NCBI RefSeq assembly: GCF_037975245.1
Contig: NC_092572.1
Span: forward strand, 8,499,001-8,563,000
From: Apostichopus japonicus
Taxonomy: Eukaryota; Echinodermata; Holothuroidea; Aspidochirotida; Stichopodidae
Length of the DNA: 64,000 bases
Direction of reading: 5' to 3'
Shown here piece by piece: positions 25,241-36,777 of this stretch (the stretch's first letter is position 1; the number at the start of each line of letters is the position of its first letter). Position numbers and translations under genes: made by a program. The notes beneath the pieces were generated by a model. It had not been told where the DNA came from, searched no databases, and saw only the letters and a program-made list of their open reading frames with translations.

Positions 25241-27129
25241 AACATTTCGATCGAATTTAAGGAAAAAATTGGCATGCAAATCATAAATATTATTGATGAG
25301 AAGTTAACATTAATTAACCAAGTAGAATGACGATATTGCACTTAGTATATAAAGCTCTTTGAGAAGTATATATGCACAGAATAGTTTTCCTACCAGGAAA
25401 TGGTATCAATGGATGGCTTGTTGATTAAAATCATACATTCTTTTTCATATTCATTTTAATTGTTATGCCATTTTCTTACAGAGTAACTTATCGTTTCAAG
25501 AAATTACCAGTTACAGGTACATACAGGTTACCATTCTTTTGGAAAATTCACTTGTATTACAAATTTACAAGTCAGTTCAGTTCAGTTGATTATTACGAAA
25601 TTTGTTAATCTGGAATAATACAAAACGAGAGATTATTCCAACACGAATTGGTCGATCATTAAAGTCGAAATCATGATATTAAGAGGAAAAGAATTATCCA
25701 CAGACTTTCTTGTTAGGTCAACAATGAGGAGTATCGTACGTTGTTCAAAATAATAAACAAGTATGGAGTGAATGTATTAATTACGATAATCAAACAGATG
25801 TAATATGATAAATGGATGTTATGAACTGAACTTAAAAACAGTCGAGTATTAATAAGAACTATATTAACTTCTTTGTCGCGAAACATCTACGTAGTGAAAT
25901 ATGTCACTTTCTGGATAAACGGTATTTAAAATTCGTCTTTAGGCCGCAAGGATGAACTAATCTGGAACAATATTTTAAAGCTGAAGTAATCTGAAATATA
26001 CTTTTCTTTACCAGATTTATATTTGTCTTACTTTTTGGAATCATTTACATTTACTGTCCATGTGATAGTATCTGCTTCTGTATTTAAAGGCGTAGCTAAT
26101 TTGTTTTCATATTAATGAGGTAATCTCAAGTTTAAACAATTAATTCATCAAGTTTGAAAATGTTACCGTTTTGAAATTTGTATGTGAAAAAATATACTAA
26201 TATGAAATATATCTGGTTGTTGTTGGCGAAACAATCGAACTCATTATAATAATTTTCTGGTTACTGAGGTTACTAAAGATTTTTTTCTGCTTCTTTAGGT
26301 CAAAACCACAACCTCATAGCATCAATATAAATCCTACATTATTTCCCACCAGAATATCCTTTTAATTATTCGACCATTATGCATCGTAGGAGGAAGAAAA
26401 ACTATTACCCTTTTGTCTTAATTTGATAAATTTTTATCTTGACTTTAGACATAATCGGTTTAAGAATACTGCTAACCAAACGTAAAAAAAGACCAAACAA
26501 ATGTTGAATTAGACATGGTTGCGGTTGGAGTTTCAGCAACACATTCGCCAGGTTCTTGGTTCTAATCCGCAACAAGAAGCATATTATCTTAACCTATTCG
26601 CAATTGCTGCCTTGTCGTGTTGGTGAGCCGTGGTTTCGTATATCTGATTGAGAATTGCAGACGGGTTTGTTTCCGTTTTATATTCAACGGTTTAGAAACG
26701 GCTTCGTTCACAATAGCACGTCTTCAGTGATGATGTGTGGGGCTATTTCACTTCTCTCAGTATTTGATAAGAGGTCAGATGCTGAGGAACACTGGTCCGT
26801 CGGACGGGCAGGCCAAGTGACAGTCCCGGGAGTAGAATGTATGTTACAATATCACACCTACATCGTAACTCTCTGAACACTTATTTCAATTAGGATTGAT
26901 GTAAGCCGATGTTCACTTACGATCATCACATGGATTTGGCTTGAAATTACCTTCTGTTGGCTTCCTAACCCTATCGAAATACTAAACTAAGCTATTATTG
27001 CAGTGAATATAATGATGTTTACTTGTTAATGATGGTAACCTACTTATATCTCAGGTATTGCCAAAATCTAAAATTGAAAAATCGAATGTTTTTACTGGTA
27101 GGTTTTTGGTTTCTATGATAATTGTAAAC
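25241..27129. other. Non-coding intergenic DNA
   Basis: AT-rich with no supported gene. A B-box-like GGTTCTAATCC occurs near 26557, but no tRNA structure surrounds it. Confidence 0.4.
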
Positions 27130-27945
27130 TTTGCATTCATGATGGCGTATGTGGAGGTCAAAGGTCGTTTGGGTCACTTGGGGTCAAATTGTGAAAACCT
27201 TGTCAACACCAAATCTCAAGAAGGTAAGCTTTAGCAGATCTCATATTTAATGTGAATATGAACCACACTGAGTGCAAGTAGCCTATAGTTTATGTGTGAA
27301 GGTCAAAGGTCATTTGGGGTCACCAGGGGTCAACGTCTTGAAAACCTTGTAAACACGATATTTTAAGAAGGGAAGCTTAAGCAGACCTCATATTTAGTAT
27401 GTTGAAGTACCACATTGATTACAAGAAGCCTATTGCTTTTAGTGGAGATCAAAGCTCGTTTGGGGTCATCATATATCAAATTGTGTAAACCTTGTAAACA
27501 TGATATCTCAATATTACAAGTTTGGGCACTTCACATACTTCGTATGAAGTGTAGAACACTGAGTTAAAGAAGCCTTTATTGATTTTGGTTAAGGGCCAAA
27601 GGTCATTTGAAGTCAACAAACTCCAAAAATTCACTTTACTCCCCATCTTACCCGTCTCTCTACACTAACGCACCTTCCTAAACAATGTCGCAAGGGAAGT
27701 TTGGCCAGATCGGAAATCTAGTATGTAATTGTAACACATTGAGTACAAGAAGCTTCATGTCGTAGGCGGTGGTCAATGGTAGTTTGAAATCACCAGGGGT
27801 TAGATTGAGAAAACCATGTTTTACACAATATTTCAGCAAGAAAAGATGTCATATTTAGTATGTTGATGTATCACGTTTAGTACAAGAAGCCTGTTCTTGA
27901 GGTCAATGGTCATTTCAGGACAGCCTTTGTCATTGTGAATTTGTT
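27130..27945 (+). repeat. Diverged tandem repeat, six ~145-bp units with AGGTCA half-sites
   Basis: Units begin near 27155, 27300, 27451, 27592, 27770 and 27900 with variants of AGGTCAAAGGTCATTTGGGG, followed by GTAAACAC...ATCTCA and ...GTACAAGAAGCC. The second unit has a perfect DR1 (AGGTCAAAGGTCA, 27300-27312), a binding site type for RXR/HNF4-class nuclear receptors. Others are decayed. Function as an enhancer is not implied. Confidence 0.75.
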
Positions 27946-28267
27946 GTTTGTCACATCACACTGCTTTTCACTGTATTACTATGATCAAGTATGTTGTTCA
28001 TCCTCACTATTCATTACTGTCGATTCATGAAGAAAACTGCATCGAAACCACGATGCATTTTGTATTCTTGTTTTATACTGTATTACCTCTCTAAATTCAG
28101 CGAGGTAGCCAGGAATTTGCGGGGGGGGGGGGTGGGGAGCACATCTTGCGACGTTGATATGGAGGAGGGTTGTAAGGGGAGGGAGTGTCTCCCTTCCCTT
28201 TGAGAAATTTGTGAACAAGGTCCTTAGATGCGATCTTGTGCAATGTTTTGCCAGTTTAATCATTATG

Positions 28268-28302
28268 ATATGATATCATATTATCAGCAGATTTTGTTTC
28301 CT
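28268..28302 (+). repeat. 35-bp direct repeat, left copy
   Basis: Identical to 30806-30840. The two copies bracket about 2.5 kb of satellite-rich DNA. Confidence 0.8.
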
Positions 28303-28715
28303 GTTTGAATTCTTTTACATGTTCTTTACATATTATATCAGAAAGACAAACATAGTGCTCTTTTACAATTTTTCCAGTAGGATGATTCTTGTTTATTGTC
28401 CAATGTCTGGACTTTAATATATTTGACGAACTTAACTGGTGGACAATATAAACTTTCATATTTTGTAGCAGAATTACACATCATTATGAACAGATTATAG
28501 GGTTTCTACTGTGCATATATTAAAAGGGAGTGGTACTCATAGAATGTTGCAATTTTAAATACATCTGGTAATGTTTAAAACAATGCAGAGCCAGAATATA
28601 TGCTTGGGCTAAGTCAGCGACGTAGCCAGGAATTTGAAAGGGGGGGGGAGCACTTTTTGCGATTGATATGGATTTTCAAAGTTGTAGGCACGACTATCTG
28701 AGCGGAAGCAGGACA

Positions 28716-28893
28716 CTTCGCCCCACAACCATTTCGCCCAACTGCCATTTCGACCAACCTTACCATTTCGCCCAACCAGCCTGTTCATTTCGCCCAACCA
28801 GCCTGGTCATTTCGCCCAACCAGTCTGGTCATTTCGCCCAACCAGCCTTGTCATTTCGCCCAACCAGCCTGGTCATTTCGCCCAACCTTGATT
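28716..28893 (+). repeat. 22-bp minisatellite array 1
   Basis: Units of CATTTCGCCCAACCAGCCTG plus GT. It opens with the end block CACTTCGCCC...CATTTCGCCCAACTGCC, which is the reverse complement of the end block of arrays 2 and 3. Confidence 0.9.
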
Positions 28894-28914
28894 AAATAAG
28901 ATACTTCAAAAGGA

Positions 28915-29195
28915 ATCGTTCGGGAATTGTTAACGTTACAGGATACGAACCGAGGATGGATCAGTGTGTTAGGGCTTAGGTTTGATAGTAAACGTTCGAA
29001 TATTAAGGAAACTGAAGTCCTTTATTTTTTATAACTTTAGTTAGGAAACGTTCGGGAATTTTTAACGTTACACGATACGAACCGAATATTAAGGAATCTT
29101 GAGGATGGATCAGTGTTTAAGGGGTTAGGTTTGATAGTAAACGTTCGAGAATTGTTAACGTTACGGGATACGAACCGAGTATTAAGAAAACCATA
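28915..29195 (+). repeat. Tandem repeat, ~115-bp units
   Basis: Repeated blocks contain GTTCGGGAATTGTTAACGTT, then GATACGAACCGA, AGGATGGATCAGTGTGTTA and GATAGTAAACGTTCG. About two and a half units. Confidence 0.75.
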
Positions 29196-29214
29196 AGTCG
29201 TGGTTAAAAAAAAA

Positions 29215-29488
29215 TTGAACTAGTGAAATAGAAACGGTTATATTATTCCACACCGATTCCCCTTTGTTTGTATAATAATAAAACTTCCATATAATAATAA
29301 TGTAAGTTCCAATAATATAACCCAAAATAAATCAAATTGAACTAGTGGAATAGAAACGGTTATATTATTCCACACCGATTCCCCTTTCTTTGTATAATAA
29401 TATAACTTCCATATAATAATAATATAACTTTCAATAATATAACCCAAAATAAATCAAATTGAACTAGTGGAATAGAAAAAGTAATATT
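29215..29488 (+). repeat. Tandem repeat, ~121-bp units
   Basis: Units start ATTGAACTAGTGGAATAG at 29215, 29336 and 29458; the last is partial. Confidence 0.85.
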
Positions 29489-29500
29489 ATTCTGACTGAA

Positions 29501-29700
29501 TATTAGTAAAAATAAGGTTGGGCGAAATGACCAACACGGTTGGGCGAAATGACCATGCTGGTTGGACGAAATGACCAACACGGTTGGGCGAAATGACTAT
29601 GCTGGTTGGGCGAAATGACCAGGCTGGTTGGGCGAAATGACCAGGCTGGTTGGGCGAAATGGCAGTTGGGCGAAATGGTTGTTGGGCGAAGTGACTAGAA
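29501..29700 (-). repeat. 22-bp minisatellite array 2 in a bounded cassette
   Basis: About seven units of GGTTGGGCGAAATGACCA-type sequence, reversed relative to array 1. Bounded by GAATATTAGTAAAAATAA on the left and GGTTGTTGGGCGAAGTGACT plus AGAAAGC on the right. Array 3 has the same boundaries. Confidence 0.9.
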
Positions 29701-29831
29701 AGCGTTTCAATCACTCATTTGCATTATTTTTATTGATGAAAAATTGTAACTCTAAGTGAAAAAAACGTAAGGTAAAATTATGTTATCATTGCAGCCACCT
29801 TTAAAGCATGCAGTCATCGCAATTTTAATAT
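29701..29831. other. Spacer between arrays 2 and 3
   Basis: About 130 bp of AT-rich unique sequence. Confidence 0.4.
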
Positions 29832-30057
29832 TGAATATTAGTAAAAATAAAGTTGGGCGAAATGACCAACACGGTTGGGCGAAATGACCATGCTGGTTGG
29901 GCGAAATGACCAGGCCGGTTGGGCGAAATGACCAGGCCGGTTGGGCGAAATGACCATGCTGGTTGGGCGAAATGACCAGGCTGGTTGGGCGAAATGACCA
30001 GGCTGGTTGGGCGAAATGGCAGTTGGGCGAAATGGTTGTTGGGCGAAGTGACTAGAA
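29832..30057 (-). repeat. 22-bp minisatellite array 3 in a bounded cassette
   Basis: About eight units, same orientation and boundary blocks as array 2 but with different unit variants (GGCCGG in two units). Cassette duplication followed by unit-number change would explain the pair. Confidence 0.9.
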
Positions 30058-30200
30058 AGCATCTGAGCGGAGCGCCACCATCGGTTGGCGCGAAGCGTAC
30101 AAGAACATTTTTGGTTTTACAAACCCCCCAGATGGCCGGAAACGGCCCTTCCCGAGTGTACATTCTGGTTCCCTGGCCGCTTGCTAACTTGAGACACCTC
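30058..30200 (+). repeat. hAT-derived core repeat fragment
   Basis: ATCTGAGCGGAGCGCCACCATC, split here as GAGCGGAGCGCC and ACCATCGGTTGGCGCGAAGC, followed by ATGGCCGGAAACGGC. The same core occurs at 38150, 39355 and 40268, and inverted at 19960-20045, 50230-50300, 50930-51020 and 51630-51720. Confidence 0.7.
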
Positions 30201-31352
30201 ATTTAATATCACTTTAAAGCCCCCAAAAACAAACGAGTTAAAATAGTACGTAATTCAATATTACATAATGTATTTAAAATGAGCAAGGTATACATTAACA
30301 GAGTAGTCTTACTTTTCATCTTCTGATACTTGTAGATACAAAGATAGGCCAGATATGTCTTTGATACAACTATAGCCAGTAATTGTCTTTGACACACTTG
30401 TAGCTAGTAAATGTTTAAGTTAGCCTAATAAGAGAAGGCGAGAGCTATCCGACGATTGCCATCTGATGCAAATTTCTCAACTGTTTTCAATATTATTTGC
30501 GTAAACGGGTTCTTAACTAGATGTTAAAAAAACTGACAAGATCGAATCTAGTCTTTTTCGGCGGGTAGAGTGTTGAATGAAACGGCACGCGATAGAAAGG
30601 ACAGCTTAGATGACAGAAGAATAGGTCGCCTAATTCAGCCATATTTTTTGCTACATTCATTTCAATAGTTTTTCCTGTCTAGACTCTTAAACTAGTCCAG
30701 CAAGCTTATGAATTTGACTTATGGGTGTTTTTAAGAAAAGGTAACTTGGCCAAATAAAGGGAAGGCACGGGCCTACAGTGCTACATACTGGCTACATCCC
30801 TGATCATATGATATCATATTATCAGCAGATTTTGTTTCCTTGAACCATTCAGTTTGTTCAGGGGTCAAATCAACATAATACAGAAATCAAGTTTGAGCAT
30901 ATTACAATTAAAACATGATTTTTGTTGCCGTATATGGGAATTTCTATCTATTAATCTCTTGCATTAACTGCAAATATTTTTGTCACCTGTTGCGTCCATG
31001 CTGGAGTTCATTAAAGTCACCCTGTCTAGTCAGTACGGAGGGGGTACTTCACAAACATTTGGTTGGTTGGACCAAAACATTGTTTTGAAATCTACCAGAA
31101 CCTATAAGCATTACTCTTACTTGCCCTAGAGAACAATTTGGTTAGTTCATTGATATAGCAGGAGAACATTAATTAAGTCAGTAAAGGATATGATCAATAC
31201 CATTTCATGGTCTGAAAATGGTAATGTTCAATTTGAGTACTGTAGAACCATTTACGAACTTCAGTGGCTTCTAAACGTAATTAGCTACGGTATGTTTATA
31301 TCTTGGTTTAAGACCGCACTTGGAAATCCTGTACTATAGCTGGCCGTTACAT
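30201..31352. other. Non-coding DNA downstream of SLC35G copy 2
   Basis: Contains the right 35-bp direct repeat at 30806-30840. No gene seen. Confidence 0.4.
30806..30840 (+). repeat. 35-bp direct repeat, right copy
   Basis: Exact match to 28268-28302. Confidence 0.8.
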
Positions 31353-31358
31353 TTTATT
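31353..31358 (-). terminator. Possible polyadenylation signal for SLC35G copy 2
   Basis: AATAAA on the minus strand ~220 nt beyond the stop codon. Confidence 0.3.
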
Positions 31359-31579
31359 GTTGTAATTACCATTTATATCGTACTCTTTCTTTCTAGGAAG
31401 GTGTGTTCACCTCCTTTCTTATATAATTAGGTCAAGACATTGTCATTGCATTCAATCTTGCACTCCACCATACTATGACGTTACAAGCAATTTCGAATTT
31501 CAATTAAAAAAAACTACGCTAAAGTTAGGACTTATTGGAAAAGCAGGGTTAATATATTACTTAGTGATGATATGTGCAC

Positions 31580-33676
31580 TTAAATTGATATCCCAATACA
31601 CGCAGTTATTATCAAAAATGCTCCGACGTAAGAAGTCCATGTGGCAGCGACGTGTAGAAAAATGAACTGCATCAGGAATGTGAACACAATCTCCTGAGTT
31701 AATATAATTGTCACAAAGGTTACATTTTCTTCTCTCAGGGCAAGATAAATAGCACATTGGCCAACAAAATACAAAGAACTACACAAAATTGCCAACAAAG
31801 CCTCTTCGAATGTTGGCTGTCTCCATTTTCCACTTGCGATGACTGCGACAGCACTTACACTAACAGCAACCATAGAATTGAAGAATAGTGTAAATAAACT
31901 ATGTATTCCTAGCTGTGACTGTTTTCGAACAAACGTTAACAGAAAACTAATGGAACATGCTGCAACCAAAGCAAATCCTACCCCGATCAATGTGTTCTCG
32001 TTGTCAGAGGTGTCCATTTGATCGTTTCCAAAGACGAAAGACGGACGAGAAACAAATACGACACCGAGAAGTGCTAGAAACGCAAAACAGATTTCCCGTA
32101 GTTTTAGCGGTTCCTTCAAGATAAGCCAACTAGAAAACCCTGCAAGCATCACCGACGTATACAAGATTGCAACTGCGTTTCCGGCATCAATGAAACTCAC
32201 AGAAGAGAGGAAACAAAATGTGTTTGAGATCAGCATAACTCCACTAAGGGATAACCAGATATAATCAGTAAAACTTGTGGGAAGAGAAACTTGTTGTTGC
32301 AAGACAAAAAATAACGAGCCAATCATCGTAACGATTAAAGATATTGGGATTACTTGAAGTGGATAAAGTGTTTGCACCAGGGTCTTGAAAATAATACTGA
32401 CCGAGGCATACATAAAGGACGCTAAGATGGCTAGAAGCAAACCATAACGATCCTTTACTAGATTAAATAATTTCCAACATGTTGCTTTGAAATTGGAAGC
32501 TTTGCAATTGCCGTTATTTGTTGATCCACTATTAGCTAGCTCGGTGTTTTGTTTCTCCGTTGAGTCCAACTTTATCGTTTCTGATTTATATTCTTCTTCA
32601 GACTGTATTAATGGCGACGATGGATCATTCTCCTCATTCCGGGGCTTTACGAAGAAATAAATGAAAAAAAGAATTAAAGAATTAAAAAAACAAAACATGA
32701 AACCCCAAATGTATCAAACTATCAAAAATTGAACAACATATTGAAGACCGTCATATCATTCAACCATAATTACACCAACACGGTATCAGCCTAAACTGTT
32801 ATGTTTGGAAATTAATGTGAAACTGCGACTAACTATATGTTGGCTATTGATACGTTTTGTTCTTGGGTGTGCGCGCGTGTATGTGGATGGAATGTAGTTA
32901 ATAATTTCAAAATTGCAAAAAATAACATTGTTATTGATCAGTTGACTTCATATTGCGAAGCAGGTGCTGGTTAAATTTATGAATGATGTAAGCATCAAGC
33001 AGATCGTTACATTTATTTTGCATTTCATTTGTAAGAAACATATCATCGAATCGCTGAATGTTCCGTAAGAAAGTTCCGTGCCGAAAACACTGGGAAACAA
33101 TTTCTTCCTGTCCGAAAGGCTAGGTATAAAATTGACCTCAGTCAATGGCAATCTTCCACGTAGAATAAGCTACATATTTTGCAGACAATAAATTAATACT
33201 GTTGATAATTTTCTATGTGAGACCAACAGACTTTCTTGAGATATTACTATACTTGTGACAGGAATGCAGGAAACCTTTCAAATGAGATAATTATTTTGCT
33301 TTGCTGCTGATAATAACTTTCGATTCTGAACATAACTGCATCATGTTCGTCAATGTGCTTCATCCGAGCGATATTAAGAGTTTAATTAAAATAAAACACC
33401 TGTTTCACCTTATACTAATTTAATTAATTTTTGCTTCAGAAGCAAAGTCAATCATGTTTTGATCCTACAAGAGAGAAAACAAATGTTCTGACTCCAGCAG
33501 TGAAACCATAAATATTGATGGCTCTTCAATTAGAAATGCAGTGGAAGGATCAATTGGTTCTTCACTAATTTTATTGAAGAAATCACATTGACCATGTTTT
33601 CTAATTGACATATACCTTAACATTTGACACTTACCAAAGATCCACTAAGGCGACGAAATAATCTTGTCAGGTCCAT
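31580..33676 (-). CDS. SLC35G1-like EamA/DMT membrane transporter, copy 2 (two exons)
   Basis: Exon 1 is 33676-33635 (MDLTRLFRRLSGSL, donor TTG|GTAAGT) and exon 2 is 32644-31580 (acceptor TTCTTCGTAAAG, first residues KPRNEEND). Both junctions are phase 0, giving 368 residues. The ATG at 32698 in the same frame is only translation of the pyrimidine tract of the acceptor. Supporting exon 1, a homologous first exon with similar upstream sequence and the same phase occurs at 36730-36777. The protein has an acidic ~80-residue N-terminus, then about ten helices in two EamA repeats, with YIWLSLSG, ILYTSVMLAGFSSWLILKEP, VSRPSFVFGND and RKQSQLGIHSLF. Substrate unknown. Its start lies 3 kb from, and divergent to, the first exon of copy 3. 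Confidence 0.82.
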
Positions 33677-34395
33677 TTCTAAATTTTCCAGCGATATTAC
33701 TTCTATAACTGTTCTGTTTTTTGTTATCTGTTATGTGTTCCAATAAAGCCAGGTAGAACGAATGAATCAAGCATCCCCATATACTGGTGAAATAAACGTG
33801 ACACTGCAGCTTCCACAATACATGCGTAATATTGATCTTTGGTTCTTTAGACGTTCCGGGGCTTGTATACCATGCACTTTATCAAAGCATGCCTTTCCTT
33901 TTGTAGCGCAATATTTAAGATATCTGCATTCCTTCCTAGTGGTCTAGTTGTGATAAGCTAAGCTGTTCGCTATGTGTATGTAAATGAGTTTATGTACCAG
34001 CTTGAAAAGTATGTGTAAGATGATAATGGCGTCCAAGCTGTTTAGTTGTACTTTTCAAAGCTGTTCGTTGTTTTATGTGTAAGCTAATTATGTTTAAAAT
34101 GGATAACAAAGGCAGGGATCAAAAACAATTTCACATTATTCAGTAACCTCAAAACTCTCTTTAATATTCAATTTTTAAGGTAACCGCTTCCTGTTTGACT
34201 GAATACGCTTGCTTTGAAAAGTGGCTCCTATATATAAGTCCTCACTAGTCACTACAATATATAGTGAGCCGCCATACGCCGTACATTCCATCTTGATTTG
34301 CTATACCTGGATAAATCTAATTCTAAGATTTTGTGTGGGTTTTCCGTCGTTTTGGCCATAAGATCAGTGTAGTATTTGTTTCTTTTCTAAAAGAC
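33677..34395. other. Intergenic DNA between divergent SLC35G copies, left part
   Basis: Presumed promoter side of copy 2. No distinct motifs identified. Confidence 0.3.
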
Positions 34396-34553
34396 TCGTA
34401 ACACACATCTGACGATGATCACACAGTTAACAGTCACGATGCAAATAGACTGGGGTTGAGAGCGGATCAGTCGTTTTGTTTGTTTGGTTTTAGTGCCCTG
34501 GTTCTTTCTTGGGTCACGTACGCGCTGTATACACAACAGACCACAGTGCAAGT
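34396..34553 (+). repeat. Second copy of the U2-headed repeat body (head missing)
   Basis: Matches 3034-3177: ACACATCTGACGATGATCAC, GTTGAGAGCGGATCAGTC, TTTGGTTTT(A/C)GTGCCC and an end near CAAGTGAC. The U2-like and hairpin portion is absent, consistent with 5' truncation. Confidence 0.6.
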
Positions 34554-35460
34554 GACAGCTGCTTTAACACATCAAATGTTTGTCGGACGATGTTCTTGTT
34601 TTCTGAATACTGAAAGATCTCAGAATGTTTGCAGCTGACTATCAGCCAATCAAATCATCAATAAATTTGTTAAATACAGTATTCATGAAACGCATGCTTC
34701 ACTTAGCTATATGAAAGACATTATTCAAATCAAAGCGTGTTAGCCTGGATATCGTTGGGGTTTGCATGATAAAGCTGATCGTAGATTTTTTTGCCACTGA
34801 TTTTAAAAGACAAATATGGATCTTACCTGGTTGATTAGTAGTATTTTGTTATATTCACAGGTATGTTAACAGGTTATGCGTGTGTTAAGGGAAAATCAGG
34901 GAAAATGCAGAATTCCTATATGTAACGGAAAACACGGATTCTGTTTTTGTCGACGGTGCCCTATCTTATATATTCGTGTATCTTTTGGATTTATTTTAAC
35001 CAGTATATAGCGCCCGAATGTATGGAACGCCAAAACCGACAAACATGCATAAACAAATTATGTAAACCTAAGTCATATAATGACCAAGAACATTTTATGC
35101 GATCCTAACACTGCCACATGATGCCGCCAATACCGACAATTTTCACAAGTCCTTATGTGGGGATCCCGCATGTCGCCACATAAGGTCTTGTAGTGACTAT
35201 GATATGTAGCCCTTTTGGCCTTCCAAGCAAACTTCATTCTATTTTTAACGTGACGGGTTTCCCAGTCAGGGACCCGTATAAAAGAAAAAAGGCCACGTGT
35301 TTTAAAAAGCACACTATTGGAATCGCGAGTCAATCTACAAGTATAGCGTTTACAGCAACTCTCGTTTACCTCCAATCCAGCCAAATTTAATCTCCTTCCG
35401 CGAGCAATTATTTACATATACAGTAACCTATATAAGCAACTTATTTTATAAGTGATATCA
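34554..35460. other. Intergenic DNA between divergent SLC35G copies
   Basis: Contains one isolated block (35150-35195) with CCTTATGTGG...CCACATAAGG, related to the tail of the tRNA-like SINE at 35937. Confidence 0.35.
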
Positions 35461-35761
35461 TCGTACAGTCGCTAGGAAGTAAAGTCTCCAACGCGCCCTA
35501 GGCCGTCCAAGTATTTATATTGTTGAAGTTTTATTCCGCCATCTTAGATAGCTAGTCTTTCGCGTACGTAGCCTACCGGTGTACCGACTCAACGGTTGGC
35601 GCTGAGACTAGCGCTACCGAACGGCCGAGTATAGCCTAACGCGCCACTACATCGTCGTTAGCTGGATATTTATCTTCGCGGGATATTACTTTACAAGGAG
35701 TACGTGAGTGCAAATACGACTACGAGATAGTTCACCAGAAGCCGCAAAGAACACATTAGGG
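35461..35761 (+). promoter_or_regulatory. Candidate CpG-rich promoter with non-coding exon
   Basis: CpG density is clearly above its surroundings. CCGCCATCTTA resembles a YY1 element. The stretch ends at a good donor (TTAGGG|GTAAGT at 35762). It could serve an unannotated transcript or copy 3 of the SLC35G genes. Weak, sequence-only evidence. Confidence 0.25.
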
Positions 35762-35819
35762 GTAAGTCATAACCTCTACCCTTAATTAATATAAACATTA
35801 TAGTCTAAGCAGATCGTTA

Positions 35820-35936
35820 GTCCTTAAATGGCGATTCGAGTATCCACATCATGACCAACGAACTGCTTTAGTCCTTATGTGGCGATATGAGAGTATCCAC
35901 ATAATTCGGACCTACGATATATATAAAAAACTTCCA
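35820..35936 (-). repeat. Tail of tRNA-like SINE with repeated dyads
   Basis: Two ~45-bp blocks share TTAGTCCTTA, GGCGAT and GAGTATCCACAT. One forms a TTATGTGG/CCACATAA dyad (35874-35903). They follow the 3' end of the tRNA-like unit. Confidence 0.5.
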
Positions 35937-36007
35937 GCCTCCACCGGGATTCGAACTCGGCCTCCCGCTCTGTACGCGGACACCCTAACCAACTAGGCTA
36001 TGGACGC
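35937..36007 (-). repeat. tRNA-derived SINE head (tRNA-like, anticodon-loop ACA)
   Basis: The 71-nt unit has A-box-like TAGCCTAGTTGG and B-box GAGTTCGAATC, and folds as a cloverleaf. The acceptor stem has one mismatch (G3-G70) and the T stem another. The anticodon position reads ACA, not used for Cys decoding (GCA). It continues into a T-run and the dyad repeats at 35820-35936. These points favour a SINE or tRNA pseudogene over a working tRNA. Confidence 0.6.
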
Positions 36008-36729
36008 TGATTGTACGTCCAGAGGCCTTAAACCGGTATGGAAGGTCGTAATTCCACTGTAGGCATTTGTCACCTGTATCGAACAATGCTTGTTCTGTTT
36101 TGGTGACATATTGCGCCTTTCTCAATAGAGATGAGACACGATGCTAACCAACCCGAAATAATTTGTGATACCTAAAGCCGGATCTCGAAAGAGACGGGTA
36201 TGATTCTGTAAACACTACAAAGCCTCCATCGATAGCTGTCTTTCGTAATTATTCCCAACACTTAGTTATCATGGTATTATCTATAAACACATTTTTGCGT
36301 TGTGTTTTGGAGTGACTTTGGATGAATAAGCTTGGGTGATCTTTGATTAATTAGGTGGAATAGATAATAAAATATTATGGGTAGAAAGCAATTAAATTAA
36401 TATAATACTAGTAGCCTCTTTCTGTGACATATTTTATAGGTTAGCTCAAAGTCACGCATATTTGTATATGTTTGTGTGTATATGCGGCTGTGTTTGGTGT
36501 GTATACGTGCGTGTATGATTGCATGTATAAATTCTGTGACGTCCCTGCATACTATCTGTCTAATATGCCTTCTTAGTGTCAATTAAAAGTATGCATCGGA
36601 CCTATTACACAACCGGACCTGCATATTCAGCTAGCTATATATAAGTATGATTCTATAACGTTGCTACGTCCGTCAAAAGTGCTCATAATATTCCAGTTTA
36701 TAGAAGAGAATATCACGAGAACATTTGAA
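36008..36729. promoter_or_regulatory. Upstream region of SLC35G copy 3
   Basis: A TATA-like CTATATATAAG sits near 36635, ~90 nt upstream of the ATG. The last ~40 nt before the ATG (AGTTTATAGAAG..., GAAATGG) resemble those before exon 1 of copy 2. Confidence 0.35.
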
Positions 36730-36777
36730 ATGGATCTAAAGAGAATGTTTCGTCTATTTAATCTTATTGGATCTGTG
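36730..36777 (+). CDS. SLC35G copy 3, first coding exon
   Basis: Encodes MDLKRMFRLFNLIGSV and ends at a strong donor GTG|GTAAGT in phase 0. It is homologous to exon 1 of copy 2 in residues, length, phase and 5' flank. The only compatible homologous second exon in the window on this strand is 54668-55477, which implies a 17.9-kb intron. That linkage is inference; the two exons could be remnants of separate copies. Confidence 0.6.

Noticed and set aside
26520-26600. tRNA or SINE suggested by GGTTCTAATCC
   Set aside because: No A-box or cloverleaf around it.
28668-28895. ORFs with His-Phe-Ala-Gln-Pro repeats over the 22-bp arrays
   Set aside because: A 22-bp unit shifts frame each copy; open only by chance of the repeat.
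34816-34860. Exon-like MDLTWLISS before CACAG|GTATG, similar to SLC35G first exons
   Set aside because: Similarity stops after the first four residues and the 5' flank does not match the true first exons.
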